Shown piece after piece: positions 25,416 through 34,710 of a DNA stretch of 64,000 bases. Where the stretch lies: positions 58,977-122,976 of the forward strand of contig NZ_LIGX01000018.1 of NCBI RefSeq assembly GCF_001683795.1, given 5' to 3'. The translations under genes and the position numbers were made by a program. Source of the DNA: Neoakkermansia glycaniphila. GTDB taxonomy: Bacteria; Verrucomicrobiota; Verrucomicrobiia; Verrucomicrobiales; Akkermansiaceae. Below the pieces are notes generated by a model. That model searched no databases, was not told the DNA's origin, and saw only the letters and a list, made by a program, of their open reading frames with translations. Numbering within the stretch: position 1 is the stretch's first letter; every line of letters starts with the position of its first letter.

Positions 25416-27911
25416 TCACTCCTCCTCGTCCCACAGCAGCTCAAGCTGCGTCACCTCCGCCTCGCGTGCCACGGGCATACCCGGCTTCTGCCGCTTGCGA
25501 GCCTTCGGCTCCCGCCTCGTCGAAGACATCTCCAAATGCGTCAAAATCTCCTTCGCACGGCTCACGATACTCTCCGGCATCCCGGCCAGCCGCGCCACCT
25601 GAATCCCGTACGACTTATCCGCCGGGCCCGGCAGCACCTTGCGGAGAAACACAATCTCATCCTTCCACTCCCGCACCTCCACATGCCAATTGCTCACCGC
25701 CGGATGCGTATGCACCAAATCCACCAGCTCGTGGTAATGCGTCGCAAACAGCGTCCGCGACCCCAGCTCATCGTGCAAATGCTCCGCCACCGCCCACGCA
25801 ATCGACAAACCGTCGAACGTCGCCGTACCGCGCCCGATCTCGTCCAGAATCACCAGTGAACGCTCCGTCGCATTATTCAGAATCATCGCCGTCTCGCTCA
25901 TCTCCACCATGAAAGTGGACTGCCCCCGCGCCAAATCATCGCTCGCCCCCACCCGGCAGAAAATCCGATCCACCACGCCGATACGAGCCGACTCCGCCGG
26001 AACGAACGACCCGATCTGCGCCATCAGCACAATCAACGCCACCTGGCGGATATACGTACTCTTCCCCGCCATATTCGGCCCCGTCAAAATCAACACCCGA
26101 TTCCCCTCCTCATCCATCAGCGAATCGTTCGGCACGAAAGGAACACCCTGCTGCACCTGCTCGATCACCGGATGGCGGCCATTCACAATCGACAAATTGC
26201 GCGAACAATCCAGCTCCGGACGGCAATACCCGTGCCGCTGCGCCGACTCCGCAAACGCCAACAGCACATCAGCCTCCGCCAGCGCATCCGCAGACACCTG
26301 AATCGCATCCAGAAACCCCTTCACCTCCTCGCGCAGCGCACAAAACAACTCATACTCCAACTGGCGCGAACGCTCATCCGCCCCCAGAATCGTCCCCTCC
26401 ATCCTCTTCAACTCCTCCGTCACGAAACGCTCCGCATTCGCCAGCGTCTGCTTCCGGTGGTAATGCTCCGGCACCTTGGCATAATTCGCCCTCGTCACCT
26501 CGATATAATAGCCGAACACATTATTGAAACGAATCTTCAGCGAATCGATCCCCGTCGCAGCCCTCTCCCGCGCCTCCATCTCCGCCAGCCACGCCTTCCC
26601 GTCGCGCGACGCCAGCCGCAGCTCATCCAGCTCCGCACTATAACCGTCGCGAATCATCCCCCCCTCCTTGATCGTCACCGGAGGCTCATCCGCCAGCGCA
26701 CCCGCCAGCAACTCCACCAGCCCGGCGAAATCCCCCAGCCTCCCGCACAAATCACCCAGCTTAGGGCACCCCTCCGCCAGCACATAAAGATCCGCCTCCA
26801 CCGCAGGCACCTGCCCCAGCGAACAACCCAGCGCCATCAAATCCCGGGCATTCCCCGCCCCCTGAGCCAGCTTTGAAGAAAGACGCTCCAAATCGCGCAC
26901 CCCCTTCAACGAATCCCGCAGCTTACTCATCAGAAACGGCTCCCCGAGAAACCTCTCCACCGCATCCTGCCGCCCTCGCAGCACATCCACATCCGCAACC
27001 GGATGCAACACCCAATCGCGCAACTTCCGCGCACCCATCGGGGAAGACGTACCGTCCAGAGCACCCAGCAGCGAAAACTTCGCCCCGCCGCGTGCATCCA
27101 CCAAATCCAGATTCCGCTGGCTCGCCGCATCGATCAGCACCACCCCCTCCGTCGGCCGCAGCGCCAGCTTCCGCAAATGCTCCGTCGAACGCCTCAACTG
27201 ATGCTTCAAATAATGCAACACCGCCCCCGCAGCGCCCAAAGCCGCCCTCAACCCCGCACAGCCGAACCCCTCCAGAGAATGCACCTGAAAATGCGCCTCC
27301 AGCACCGGCACCGCAGCGCCCGGCAAAAACGCATAACCGTCGTAAAACAGCGTCGGCCGCAACAGCGGAAACGAATCCCTCTGCTCATCGCTCACCAGCA
27401 GCTCCCTCGGCGCAACCCGCGAAACCTCCTCCGCCAGCGCCTCCTGAGAACCGAACTCCGCCACCGAAAACTCCCCCGTCGTATGATCCACGCACGCCAG
27501 CCCCCACGCGGACTTCTCGCGGAACACCGCCACGATATAATTATGCTCCGCCTCATTCAGCAAAGCCAAATCCGCCAGCGTCCCGGCGGAAACCACCTGC
27601 ACCAGCTCCCGCTCCACCAGCTTCCCCGGCACCGGAGTACCCTTCTGCTCCGCAATCGCCACCCGCTTCCCCGCCTTCACCGCCTGCCCGATATACCCCT
27701 CCACACTATGAAACGGCACACCGCACATCGGCACCGTATGCCGCTTCGTCAGCGTCAGCCCCAGCACGGCGGAAGCCTCCACCGCATCCTCGAAAAACAT
27801 CTCGTAAAAATCCCCCAGCCGGAAAAAAAGCCACACATCCTCCGGAAGCCCCTGCTTCATCCGCAGATACTGATCCATCATCGGGCTCAAACTCGAATCC
27901 TGTGCCGCCAT
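25416..27911 (-). CDS. mutS: DNA mismatch repair ATPase MutS
   Basis: 831 residues. The mismatch-wedge motif is in FFRLGDFYEMFFEDA near residue 35, within the N-terminal domain that begins with LSPMMDQYLRMK. The ATPase has Walker A GPNMAGKSTYIRQ, STFMVEMSE, Walker B LVILDEIGRGTATFDG and the FATHYHEL switch. Length is close to E. coli MutS (853), so this is MutS1, not the shorter MutS2. MutL is not in the window. Stands alone on the minus strand. Confidence 0.98.
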   Translation of the reverse strand: MAAQDSSLSPMMDQYLRMKQGLPEDVWLFFRLGDFYEMFFEDAVEASAVLGLTLTKRHTVPMCGVPFHSVEGYIGQAVKAGKRVAIAEQKGTPVPGKLVERELVQVVSAGTLADLALLNEAEHNYIVAVFREKSAWGLACVDHTTGEFSVAEFGSQEALAEEVSRVAPRELLVSDEQRDSFPLLRPTLFYDGYAFLPGAAVPVLEAHFQVHSLEGFGCAGLRAALGAAGAVLHYLKHQLRRSTEHLRKLALRPTEGVVLIDAASQRNLDLVDARGGAKFSLLGALDGTSSPMGARKLRDWVLHPVADVDVLRGRQDAVERFLGEPFLMSKLRDSLKGVRDLERLSSKLAQGAGNARDLMALGCSLGQVPAVEADLYVLAEGCPKLGDLCGRLGDFAGLVELLAGALADEPPVTIKEGGMIRDGYSAELDELRLASRDGKAWLAEMEARERAATGIDSLKIRFNNVFGYYIEVTRANYAKVPEHYHRKQTLANAERFVTEELKRMEGTILGADERSRQLEYELFCALREEVKGFLDAIQVSADALAEADVLLAFAESAQRHGYCRPELDCSRNLSIVNGRHPVIEQVQQGVPFVPNDSLMDEEGNRVLILTGPNMAGKSTYIRQVALIVLMAQIGSFVPAESARIGVVDRIFCRVGASDDLARGQSTFMVEMSETAMILNNATERSLVILDEIGRGTATFDGLSIAWAVAEHLHDELGSRTLFATHYHELVDLVHTHPAVSNWHVEVREWKDEIVFLRKVLPGPADKSYGIQVARLAGMPESIVSRAKEILTHLEMSSTRREPKARKRQKPGMPVAREAEVTQLELLWDEEE

Positions 27912-28003
27912 AGCAGCCGGATCATACAGAAAAAACCTATCAAAAGCAACCCGAAAAAATCAGAACGCTCCGCGCATCCGCCAGATACGCCTCACTCTCC
28001 ACC

Positions 28004-28516
28004 TCATTTCCAAATCAACTCAAACCCCTCCGTATTCCCTGAAATCTCCACCTCAAACCTCCCGGTAAAATCCTCGTAAAACACCCTGGGCTGGTGAATC
28101 TGCGATCCTCCATCACTCCACGGCCTGCAAACGAGCGACCACTCGCCCTTCCAGTCGGAACACTTCCAGACATGCACCTCCCTGCCGTCATCCTGATCGA
28201 CCGTCTTCTCGTACTTCACGCCATCCACACGTCCCATCGCCTCCTTCACCTCGGAAAGAAACCCCGATCGGCACACAGACACCAGCTCAAGAGGAGGACT
28301 CGCCGTCAGTCCGAAAAACCAGCCGAAAATCGCCGCCGCACCAGCCAGCAAAATAACCGACATCGCCACCACTGCCACCGACAAAGACCAGTAGCCCGAC
28401 AGCCTCGCCAGCACCCGCACCACCAAAGGCACACGGGGTCGATAGGCATCCCTGCCCTGCACCTTCACATTCTTCCCCCACTGGGGCTCCTCTTCTTCTT
28501 CAAACTTCCTGGGCAT
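28004..28516 (-). CDS. Single-pass membrane protein of unknown function
   Basis: 170 residues. The first 25 residues are very acidic then basic (PRKFEEEEEPQWGKN), followed by one long hydrophobic region around residues 45-75 (SLSVAVVAMSVILLAGAAAIFGWFFGL), then a soluble C-terminal domain of about 95 residues with VWKCSDWKGEWSLVCRPWSD. Probably anchored in the inner membrane with the C-terminal domain outside. No family recognised. Start chosen at MPRKFE; sequence upstream of it does not look coding. Downstream neighbour of two other membrane/exported hypotheticals on the same strand. Confidence 0.65.
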   Translation of the reverse strand: MPRKFEEEEEPQWGKNVKVQGRDAYRPRVPLVVRVLARLSGYWSLSVAVVAMSVILLAGAAAIFGWFFGLTASPPLELVSVCRSGFLSEVKEAMGRVDGVKYEKTVDQDDGREVHVWKCSDWKGEWSLVCRPWSDGGSQIHQPRVFYEDFTGRFEVEISGNTEGFELIWK

Positions 28517-28620
28517 CGTCGTTGGGGGGCGAGCGAACGCATCGCTACTCCATACATTACAAACCATCCCGGCATCGAAAAAGGCGGAACACCGTCATAC
28601 CTGGCGAAAACAGCCCCCGC

Positions 28621-29046
28621 TCACGCCCTCGGCGTGCCGCTCCTCCCCACAGCAGGCACGAAAGCCCACTTCAGCAAACACCCCACCGCCACATACGGCA
28701 CGAACACCATCCACACGAACCGCACACTCCCCATCCACACCCGCCACTGCTCCAGCCCCGCATCCATCGTCGCAAAAGCCACCGCATAACATCCGCCCAG
28801 CAGCAGGCAGGGAGGCCCAAGAAACAGAACCCACAGCCACACCCGCCGCCACCGCAACGGCTGCGCGCGCAAATGCGCCAACGCAGGCCACCAGCACAAA
28901 ATCCCCGGCACCGCAAACAAACAGGCAAACGTCATCTCCCGAGACCACCACACCGGAAACGAAAAACTCCGGAACCCCCACACCGTCAGGGCAACCAAAC
29001 CGACATACAGCAAACGAGACAACCACGACATCCTGCCTAACAGCAT
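28621..29046 (-). CDS. Small integral membrane protein of unknown function
   Basis: About 141 residues with three to four hydrophobic helices, starting with LLYVGLVALTVWGF and including VWLWVLFLGPPCLLLGGCY and FVWMVFVPYVAVGCLL. Trp-rich. No recognised family. Start placed at the Met before LLGRMSW, which clears the upstream gene by 40 bases; the Met five residues later is equally possible. Sits between two hypothetical genes with which it may form an operon. Confidence 0.6.
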   Translation of the reverse strand: MLLGRMSWLSRLLYVGLVALTVWGFRSFSFPVWWSREMTFACLFAVPGILCWWPALAHLRAQPLRWRRVWLWVLFLGPPCLLLGGCYAVAFATMDAGLEQWRVWMGSVRFVWMVFVPYVAVGCLLKWAFVPAVGRSGTPRA

Positions 29047-29086
29047 ACGGTCGACACACTCCTCATGTCCAGCCCAAAACGCAACC

Positions 29087-29566
29087 TCACCGCCAAACCC
29101 ACGCGCGCCACTTCCCCCACAAAGACACATGCACCCAGCCCGACTCCCCATCCACCACCATCCGGCAGGGAGAACGCTCATCAATCCCGGGAAAACCCGT
29201 CTCCGCCCAAAACAACTGCAAACGGTGAACATCCCTCTCCGGAAACAACCGATGAAACTCCCTCACCCCCTCATACCAATCGCAACCGGGATCATCCCAC
29301 TCCATATCCGCAGGAAAACACCCAGCCGACTTCCACCCGCATGCCGCCACCGCCGACTCGCACCGCACATCCTCCTTCAACCACCCCGTCGCACTCCATG
29401 CATGCTCCTGAGACGGCCAGCCCCACCTGAACGACTCTTCCTCCACCTGCACAGGGCGCAACACATCGAGGCGGCGAATCGTCACCGGCAGGCCGAAAAA
29501 ATTCATACATGCAGGCCACGCCAAAACCAGCATAAAGAAAAAAACAAAACCGAAAAAACGCTTCAT
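29087..29566 (-). CDS. Exported or membrane-anchored protein of unknown function
   Basis: 159 residues. The N-terminal MKRFFGFVFFFMLVLAWPACMNFFG is a signal peptide or anchor. The mature part is Trp- and Cys-rich (CGWKSAGCFP, DDPGCDWYEGVREFH) with an RLFPERDVHRLQLFWAE segment. I do not recognise it. Start placed at MKRFF rather than nine codons upstream because the signal core follows immediately. It lies 57 bases downstream of the terminase gene. Confidence 0.65.
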   Translation of the reverse strand: MKRFFGFVFFFMLVLAWPACMNFFGLPVTIRRLDVLRPVQVEEESFRWGWPSQEHAWSATGWLKEDVRCESAVAACGWKSAGCFPADMEWDDPGCDWYEGVREFHRLFPERDVHRLQLFWAETGFPGIDERSPCRMVVDGESGWVHVSLWGKWRAWVWR

Positions 29567-29623
29567 GAGAGGGGGTACCGCCGTTTCTACCACAAACCAC
29601 CGAACAGTGCAAGCGCCCGCGCC

Positions 29624-30988
29624 CTAAAACGGAGACAGCCACGGAGTCTCCGGCGCAGCGAACGGATTCTCCGGCACACTCACCGGCAAAACCACCCCGT
29701 CACCCTCCCCGTACAGCATCCTGCGCCCGGCCCACCAGGCTCCCACCACCGCATCCGCCCGGTCTGGGCTATGCAGCCCCCGCGCACGCATCACCTCCTT
29801 CGGCTCGCAGCGCAACCTCCCCTTCCGGTCCCACTCCATCCGGCGGCATGTCAACTGCCGGAACGTCTCGCCATCCACCCCCTCCAGCCGCAGCTTCCCC
29901 GCACGCAAATCCCGAGCAAACCCGAACCATGCATCCGCATTCAAATCCTGATAATTCTCCCGATCCTCCGAAGGAGCGCCACCCAGAAACGCCCGCATCC
30001 GGAACCCCTCCTCCGCCATATCCTGCAGCACATTCCTCCCCGCTCCCGAACCGTCCCCCCACGCCCGCACCGCAGGCACGCCCAGCGCCTCCTGCAGCCG
30101 CACCACCTTGCGCCGCATCCGCACCGTATCGTCATCCCTCCATGCCTCCACCAGCCGAATCGAATTCCCGCAGCGCACCGCCACCGCATTCTCATCCCGT
30201 CCGGCTGCAAAATCGGAAAACGAAAAACACTGCCCCGCCCGCGCCGCAGGCGGACACTCCAACGCCCTCCGCAACAGCTCCGGAGGCACAATCAGCAAAT
30301 CGCTCCCCTCCGTCCACTCCGAAAGCACGATCGACCGGTACTGCGCGGAATCCTCCCCGTACTTCGCCTTCAAAAACTCGATCTTCTCCCTCGCAATATG
30401 AGGACAATCGAACGCCGTCACCCTCACCCGGTAAAACAGCGCGGCATCCTCGTGAAAACACCGGAAATGCTGCCCGGCAGCCCCTCCGGCGGAAGAAGCA
30501 TACAACTTGAACTGCGTCGTACAACGATCCACCGCCGTAAAAATCTCATCCTGCACCGACTTCGCCTCATCCACCACATACATCACCGGAGCATCCGGCG
30601 TACCGTGCCAGCCCTCCGCGCGCCCCGCCTCATTCGTCGCGAACCCCACCGCCCGGCCTCCCTGCGGAGTCGAAACCTCACAGGCGGAAGGCGCCCAACG
30701 CCACCCCGGAAAACGCTCCCGGTAACGGCGCAACGCAGGCCAAAGCTGCTGGCGCACCTGCATCCACGAACCGGAAGTCACCGGGCACCGCCCCTTCGGA
30801 AAAGAATCCAGAAACCACAAAATCAGAGTCGCAATCACCGACGCCGTCTTCCCCGACCCATTCGCCGCGCACAGCGCAGTCGGCTTCCCGGCTCCCACTG
30901 CCTCCAAAACCTCCACCTGCCAGGGATACAACCTCTGGCCCAACACAAACACGGCAAACTCCGCCGGAGACAAACGCGCCTTCATCAC
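29624..30988 (-). CDS. Phage terminase large subunit
   Basis: 454 residues. The ATPase half has YPWQVEVLEA, Walker A AANGSGKT at 41-48 and Walker B VMYVVDE at 135-141. The nuclease half shows the acidic positions expected of the RNase H-like fold: SDFAAGRDENAV, RAWGDGSGAGRNVLQDM and HSPDRADAVVGAWW. In phages this motor cuts concatemeric DNA and packages it into the capsid. Its start overlaps the stop of the small-subunit gene by 4 bases. No portal or capsid gene follows, which is unusual because these normally come next. Confidence 0.88.
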   Translation of the reverse strand: MMKARLSPAEFAVFVLGQRLYPWQVEVLEAVGAGKPTALCAANGSGKTASVIATLILWFLDSFPKGRCPVTSGSWMQVRQQLWPALRRYRERFPGWRWAPSACEVSTPQGGRAVGFATNEAGRAEGWHGTPDAPVMYVVDEAKSVQDEIFTAVDRCTTQFKLYASSAGGAAGQHFRCFHEDAALFYRVRVTAFDCPHIAREKIEFLKAKYGEDSAQYRSIVLSEWTEGSDLLIVPPELLRRALECPPAARAGQCFSFSDFAAGRDENAVAVRCGNSIRLVEAWRDDDTVRMRRKVVRLQEALGVPAVRAWGDGSGAGRNVLQDMAEEGFRMRAFLGGAPSEDRENYQDLNADAWFGFARDLRAGKLRLEGVDGETFRQLTCRRMEWDRKGRLRCEPKEVMRARGLHSPDRADAVVGAWWAGRRMLYGEGDGVVLPVSVPENPFAAPETPWLSPF

Positions 30989-31482
30989 CCCTCCCCAATC
31001 CTCGCACGGGCCGCCGCCAGCATCTCGGCAAACGCGGCCAACTCCTCCCTATCCACACGCTCGGACACCGTCGCCCCCTCGCACGCACCCGGCGCCTCTC
31101 CCGCAGCCTTCGCCCCGCACTGCCGGGGCAGCAGCTTGGAAAGCTGCCACTTGATCGTATCGATCTCCAGCTTCACCGCACGCAACCGCGCACCCCCTCC
31201 CTCCGAATCTCCGGCCGCATCATGCCCCTCCTCGCAAAGATCGAGCAGCTTCTCCTCCAGCAGCAACAGGCGCAACTCGCAGGCGCAGGCATACCGCGCC
31301 CTGAACTCCGGCACCGCAGCCAGCCAGCGGCGAACCGACGTCGCACCCACGCCGCACAAAACGGCGGCGCGGGTCAAACTCAGACCATCGGCAATCGCGC
31401 CGCAAAGACGCTCGGCCAAGGCTTCATCATACTTCCGGGGTCTGCCCGGCGGTCGGTTCCCGGCGGATACTCTGGCATTCAT
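30985..31482 (-). CDS. Putative phage terminase small subunit
   Basis: 165 residues. After a basic start (GRPRKYDEALAERL) comes a helix-turn-helix, LSLTRAAVLCGVGATSVRRWL, then a coiled region (LRLLLLEEKLLDLCEEG, VKLEIDTIKWQLSKLLPR). This DNA-binding plus oligomerisation layout is that of small terminase subunits, which recognise the packaging site. The ATGA overlap with the large subunit supports this. Some host helix-turn-helix proteins look similar, so the call leans on context. Confidence 0.75.
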   Translation of the reverse strand: MNARVSAGNRPPGRPRKYDEALAERLCGAIADGLSLTRAAVLCGVGATSVRRWLAAVPEFRARYACACELRLLLLEEKLLDLCEEGHDAAGDSEGGGARLRAVKLEIDTIKWQLSKLLPRQCGAKAAGEAPGACEGATVSERVDREELAAFAEMLAAARARIGEG

Positions 31483-31606
31483 AGGGTGGCTTTATATGCT
31501 TGAATTACTCTCTCTATTCCCTGCAGCAAACAGACTGCGGCCTTCCGCCGGGAACCGGAACCAGAATACCCGCATGCCTCCGCAAAGAAAAGCCTGCGCA
31601 CAGGGG

Positions 31607-31978
31607 CTAAAACTCCCCTGAAGAACTCCGGCTCCCCCGCGACGCCCTCCGCACCTCGCGGCGCAGCTCATCCTTCCATGCCAGCAGCCGCTCGTACGAC
31701 ACCTCATACCCCCCGAGCGTAAACACATACTCGGGAGGCCTCTGGAGATACCCCGCCTGCTGCAGTGTCAGCAAAATCGCAATCGCCTTCTCCTGCGCCT
31801 GCAGCAAATCGTTCGTCCCCAGCCCCGGCTCGATCACGCGCCCCACCATCCCCTTCCCCTGGCTGATCCGCACGCGCAGCTTGTACGAACCGCCCCGGCC
31901 GCCCTTCCCGGCCCGGTTGCGGCGCAGCACCTCCCCGCGCAGCGGAGAAGACGCACCATTATTCGACGGAATCTCCAT
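31607..31978 (-). CDS. Hypothetical protein of the phage-like module
   Basis: 123 residues, very basic N-terminus (SPLRGEVLRRNRAGKGGRGGSY-type), then KLRVRISQGKGMVGRVIEP, a helix AQEKAIAILLTLQQAGYL and a basic tail. The composition suggests nucleic-acid contact. No family recognised. Its start lies inside the end of the upstream integrase-arm-like gene (20-base overlap), so the two are probably translationally coupled. 124 bases separate it from the small terminase gene. Confidence 0.6.
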   Translation of the reverse strand: MEIPSNNGASSPLRGEVLRRNRAGKGGRGGSYKLRVRISQGKGMVGRVIEPGLGTNDLLQAQEKAIAILLTLQQAGYLQRPPEYVFTLGGYEVSYERLLAWKDELRREVRRASRGSRSSSGEF

Positions 31979-32195
31979 GGCCGGAAGTCGAATTGAGCAA
32001 ATCCCCGATAATCAGATCGCGCCTCTTGCGCGCCACCTGCACATCATGCGTCTGCAAACTGCGGCGAATCCTCGTCACCGTACCGTCCTTCCCGTGCAGC
32101 GTCAACCCGATCCACCACACCGTACGTCCGGGAGTTTGCAGGAACAAATGATGATTTTCGCGCTTCAGGCTTGCCTTACTGAGATTAAGTTTCAT
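31959..32195 (-). CDS. Orphan protein resembling the arm-binding domain of tyrosine integrases
   Basis: 78 residues. HHLFLQTPGRTVWWIGLTLHG followed by VTRIRRSLQTHDVQVARKRRD is the pattern of the N-terminal arm-type DNA-binding domain of phage integrases (three strands and a helix, with the R-x-S-L-x-T-x-D turn). No core-binding or catalytic domain follows. It may be a truncated integrase or an excisionase-like regulator. Overlaps the next gene by 20 bases and lies 3 bases from the replication-type gene upstream. Confidence 0.55.
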   Translation of the reverse strand: MKLNLSKASLKRENHHLFLQTPGRTVWWIGLTLHGKDGTVTRIRRSLQTHDVQVARKRRDLIIGDLLNSTSGHGDSVE

Positions 32196-32198
32196 AGT

Positions 32199-33074
32199 CT
32201 ATTGATTACTTATATGGTTTGAATCATGCTCCTCGTCGAGAAAACGGCGAAAAGACTCAAGAGTGGCGGCCTGCCCCCCGTCCGTAAAAACGGGTTGCTC
32301 CGCCGCCGCGGATTTGGGAAAGCCCCAGCCCGACTCCTTCCGCCAGCGATACGCATGGGAAAGAACATCGGCCATGGAGCGAAAAAACTGTTCGAGACCG
32401 GTCGGCCGCCAAAACGCCGCACCAAACCGATCCTTCGCCATCGAAGAAGCAAAATACGCACCAAGCAGCGCAAAATCGCCGGAAGACAAATCCAAAGCCG
32501 CCGCCGCATCGCGCGCCGCCTCCTCGCACGCCATCGGCAGCCTCCGCAACTTCTTCCACGAAGGGCGCAACGCACACACCTCCGCCACAAACCTCCGGAA
32601 CCCCGCCTCATCCGGCGCAGCGGAACCCGCCTCTCCCCTCCTCCCGGCTCCCCTCGCCACATCCCCCACGAACAACGAATCCGAATCCGACTTCGCCTCC
32701 GAATGGAACGGCAAACCACCGTGAACCGCCGTCCTGCCCCGCTCATCCTCCCCAGGCCCCGGCCACTTCGGCTTCGACTGCACCCGCTGCCCGAAATCCT
32801 CAATCTCCAAATACGGCCTCTCCTCCACCGAGTACAAACGGACAAGGCGCACCCTCTCGCATTCACGGAGACAGCGGGCAATACCAGTTTCACTCATCTT
32901 ATCGATCTGCAGCGGATACAAATGCGCGCGCAGCACAGCCGGGCGGGCATCATAGCGGCCGTAATCGTCCGCCACCGAAAACAGGCGGCGGTAAAACACC
33001 TCCGACTCCCAATTACGGAGAGAAGCAAGACGATCCGAAGTCAAAATCGAAGCTCGTAAAATACGATCGGGCAT
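32199..33074 (-). CDS. Phage replication-type protein with N-terminal winged helix
   Basis: 291 residues. The first 110 residues (MPDRILRASILTSDRLASL, VFYRRLFSVADDYGRYDARP, LRAHLYPLQ, ARCLRECERVRLVRLY) match the winged-helix domain placed at the start of many phage replisome-organiser or DnaD/primosome-like proteins. A charged linker follows, then a helical C-terminal domain of about 130 residues. Likely role: loading the replication machinery at the element origin. Start taken at MPDRILR, which is the conserved beginning; the frame runs further upstream without conserved sequence. Confidence 0.65.
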   Translation of the reverse strand: MPDRILRASILTSDRLASLRNWESEVFYRRLFSVADDYGRYDARPAVLRAHLYPLQIDKMSETGIARCLRECERVRLVRLYSVEERPYLEIEDFGQRVQSKPKWPGPGEDERGRTAVHGGLPFHSEAKSDSDSLFVGDVARGAGRRGEAGSAAPDEAGFRRFVAEVCALRPSWKKLRRLPMACEEAARDAAAALDLSSGDFALLGAYFASSMAKDRFGAAFWRPTGLEQFFRSMADVLSHAYRWRKESGWGFPKSAAAEQPVFTDGGQAATLESFRRFLDEEHDSNHISNQ

Positions 33075-33099
33075 AACGGTAAACAGAAAAAACTCACAC

Positions 33100-34269
33100 T
33101 CAGAACGGACAACCGGGAGCCGCACCGGCCCCGCCGCACTCCCGCAGGGAACCCCTCGAAAACCGCACCTCGCTGCACGGAGCCAGCAAATCGCGCAGCA
33201 AAACCCGGGAACCCTTCACCGACGCACTCGCCTCCTCCTCCCGGCGGGCCGCATGCACCAGCCGCTCCAAATCGGACACACTCACGCGGCAGCCCCGGGC
33301 AAACGAAACAGCCGACACATGCCGGGGAAAACGCGCCGACAACAGCGAAAACGCCTCCGAAGCATCCGCCACGGAAAACAACTGCCGCCCCGGAGACAAA
33401 GCCAGCCCCGGAATCTCACCGCCCGCCTTCAACTCCGCCTCGCAGCACGCATCGATACGCGCTGCCACACCCTCCGCCAGCCGCGCCAAACGGAACGCCG
33501 CCAGCTTGCGCGAAGGCGGCAACTCCTGCCAAACCCTCTCCACATCCGCCACGCTCCACTCCTCCACACCACGGGAAAACGCCCGGCACACGCCGCGGGC
33601 CCGGCAACCTCGGCACGCCGCCTCGGAAACATCGCACGGAACATCCTCCCGCACAGCCCGGGCCAAAACATCCAGAATCGCCTCCCGCGCCGCCACCACA
33701 TCCGCCGGACAGAAAAACACCGGAGCCACCTCCCTCTCCACGGCAAACGGACGCAAAACCGCCGCATACACCTGAGGCACACACCCCAGCTCGCGGGCAA
33801 GCAGTACCGCCAAAGCAGCCAGCCTCCACCCATCGCCGCAGCCATCGGCATCCCTCCCTGCCGCCCAATCGTACGCACACACCACAACCCTCGACCCCCG
33901 CTCATCCAAAAACACGGCATCCGCTCGCCCTCGCAACACCTCGCGGCCATCCGCCATCAACGACAACTCCTGCCCGCGGGCCGAAACAACCCCATCCCTG
34001 CCACCGGAAAACACCCGGGCGCACAAAGCCTCCTCCTCCGCACGAATCCACGCCGCAGCGCCTGCCGCCTCATCCCCGCACCCATCGGCTCCGCCGCACA
34101 GGCACGCAGCCACCTCATGGCACAGAGCCGATACTCCACACCTCTCCGGTACAGAACCCACACCCTGCGAAGCACGCCAGCTCCCGGCGCACAACATCAG
34201 GCGAAACACATCCGCCGCATCCGGGCAACTGCCATCGGCCTTCACCTTACATCTTGAACCCCTGGCCAT
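33100..34269 (-). CDS. DUF2800 / Cas4-like PD-(D/E)XK-type protein, active site probably degenerate
   Basis: 389 residues, rich in Ala, Cys and Arg. The block LRGRADAVFLDERGSRVVVCAYDW sits where DUF2800 phage nucleases have GTADVV then VIDLKYG; the strand order is kept but the catalytic D-x-K is replaced by A-Y-D-W. Further on, CDVSEAACRGCRARGVCRAF gives four Cys in a C-x7-C-x2-C-x5-C pattern, like the Fe-S cluster of Cas4/AddB-type nucleases. Phage copies may act in recombination with the phage recombinase; none is next door. The start lies one base after the stop of the membrane-protein gene upstream. Confidence 0.6.
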   Translation of the reverse strand: MARGSRCKVKADGSCPDAADVFRLMLCAGSWRASQGVGSVPERCGVSALCHEVAACLCGGADGCGDEAAGAAAWIRAEEEALCARVFSGGRDGVVSARGQELSLMADGREVLRGRADAVFLDERGSRVVVCAYDWAAGRDADGCGDGWRLAALAVLLARELGCVPQVYAAVLRPFAVEREVAPVFFCPADVVAAREAILDVLARAVREDVPCDVSEAACRGCRARGVCRAFSRGVEEWSVADVERVWQELPPSRKLAAFRLARLAEGVAARIDACCEAELKAGGEIPGLALSPGRQLFSVADASEAFSLLSARFPRHVSAVSFARGCRVSVSDLERLVHAARREEEASASVKGSRVLLRDLLAPCSEVRFSRGSLRECGGAGAAPGCPF

Positions 34270-34270
34270 C

Positions 34271-34690
34271 TCAAAAACCTCCCAGATTGAAAAGAAGCAT
34301 CACCACCAAAACTCCCAGCCCGAGCAAACACCCGAACACGAAAGACAACACCAGCACCCCCGGACCTTCCCGGCCGGAATCATCAGGCACACACTCTCCG
34401 CTATCATGCGTCAGCGGCCTGCCGCCGCGGCCGGAACCATCCGAACCGCAAGAATCCTCCAGCACATCCAGAGAATCCGCCCTGAAACGACAGCGGAATC
34501 CCCCGGAGGAACGGAAAGGCCGAAGCCTACTCTCCGTTCGGGTGTGCCGCCGGCCATCGGAACAACCGCAGTCGGCGGCACACCCTTCGCCCGGCAGGCG
34601 GGCGGAACCCGGAGAAAGCGCAACATGCCGCTTCCTCCAACCATGCGGCAGACAAACCGCGAATCTGGACAACACAGAATAAAACAACAT
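34271..34690 (-). CDS. Small protein with C-terminal membrane helix, first gene of the element's second operon
   Basis: 139 residues. Most of the chain is Arg, Gly, Cys and Ser rich without recognisable fold. The last 30 residues form one strong membrane helix (VLVLSFVFGCLLGLGVLVVMLLFNLGGF). Its stop is one base from the next start, which argues that it is translated. Start placed at the ATG at 34690; a TTG three codons upstream is possible. A GGTGTA-N-TACACC palindrome lies 21 bases before this ATG. Function unknown. Confidence 0.5.
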   Translation of the reverse strand: MLFYSVLSRFAVCLPHGWRKRHVALSPGSARLPGEGCAADCGCSDGRRHTRTESRLRPFRSSGGFRCRFRADSLDVLEDSCGSDGSGRGGRPLTHDSGECVPDDSGREGPGVLVLSFVFGCLLGLGVLVVMLLFNLGGF

Positions 34691-34710
34691 AAAAGGCAAA
34701 TAATTTGGAT

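Noticed and set aside
30985..31482. Transposase helix-turn-helix instead of small terminase
   Set aside because: The helix-turn-helix alone is ambiguous, but the ATGA overlap with a clear large terminase and the coiled C-terminal half favour a terminase subunit.
29129..31621. 830-codon open frame on the plus strand opposite the terminase genes
   Set aside because: It is Arg/Pro/His-rich antisense of GC-rich coding sequence, shows no domain, and the minus strand carries clear terminase motifs.
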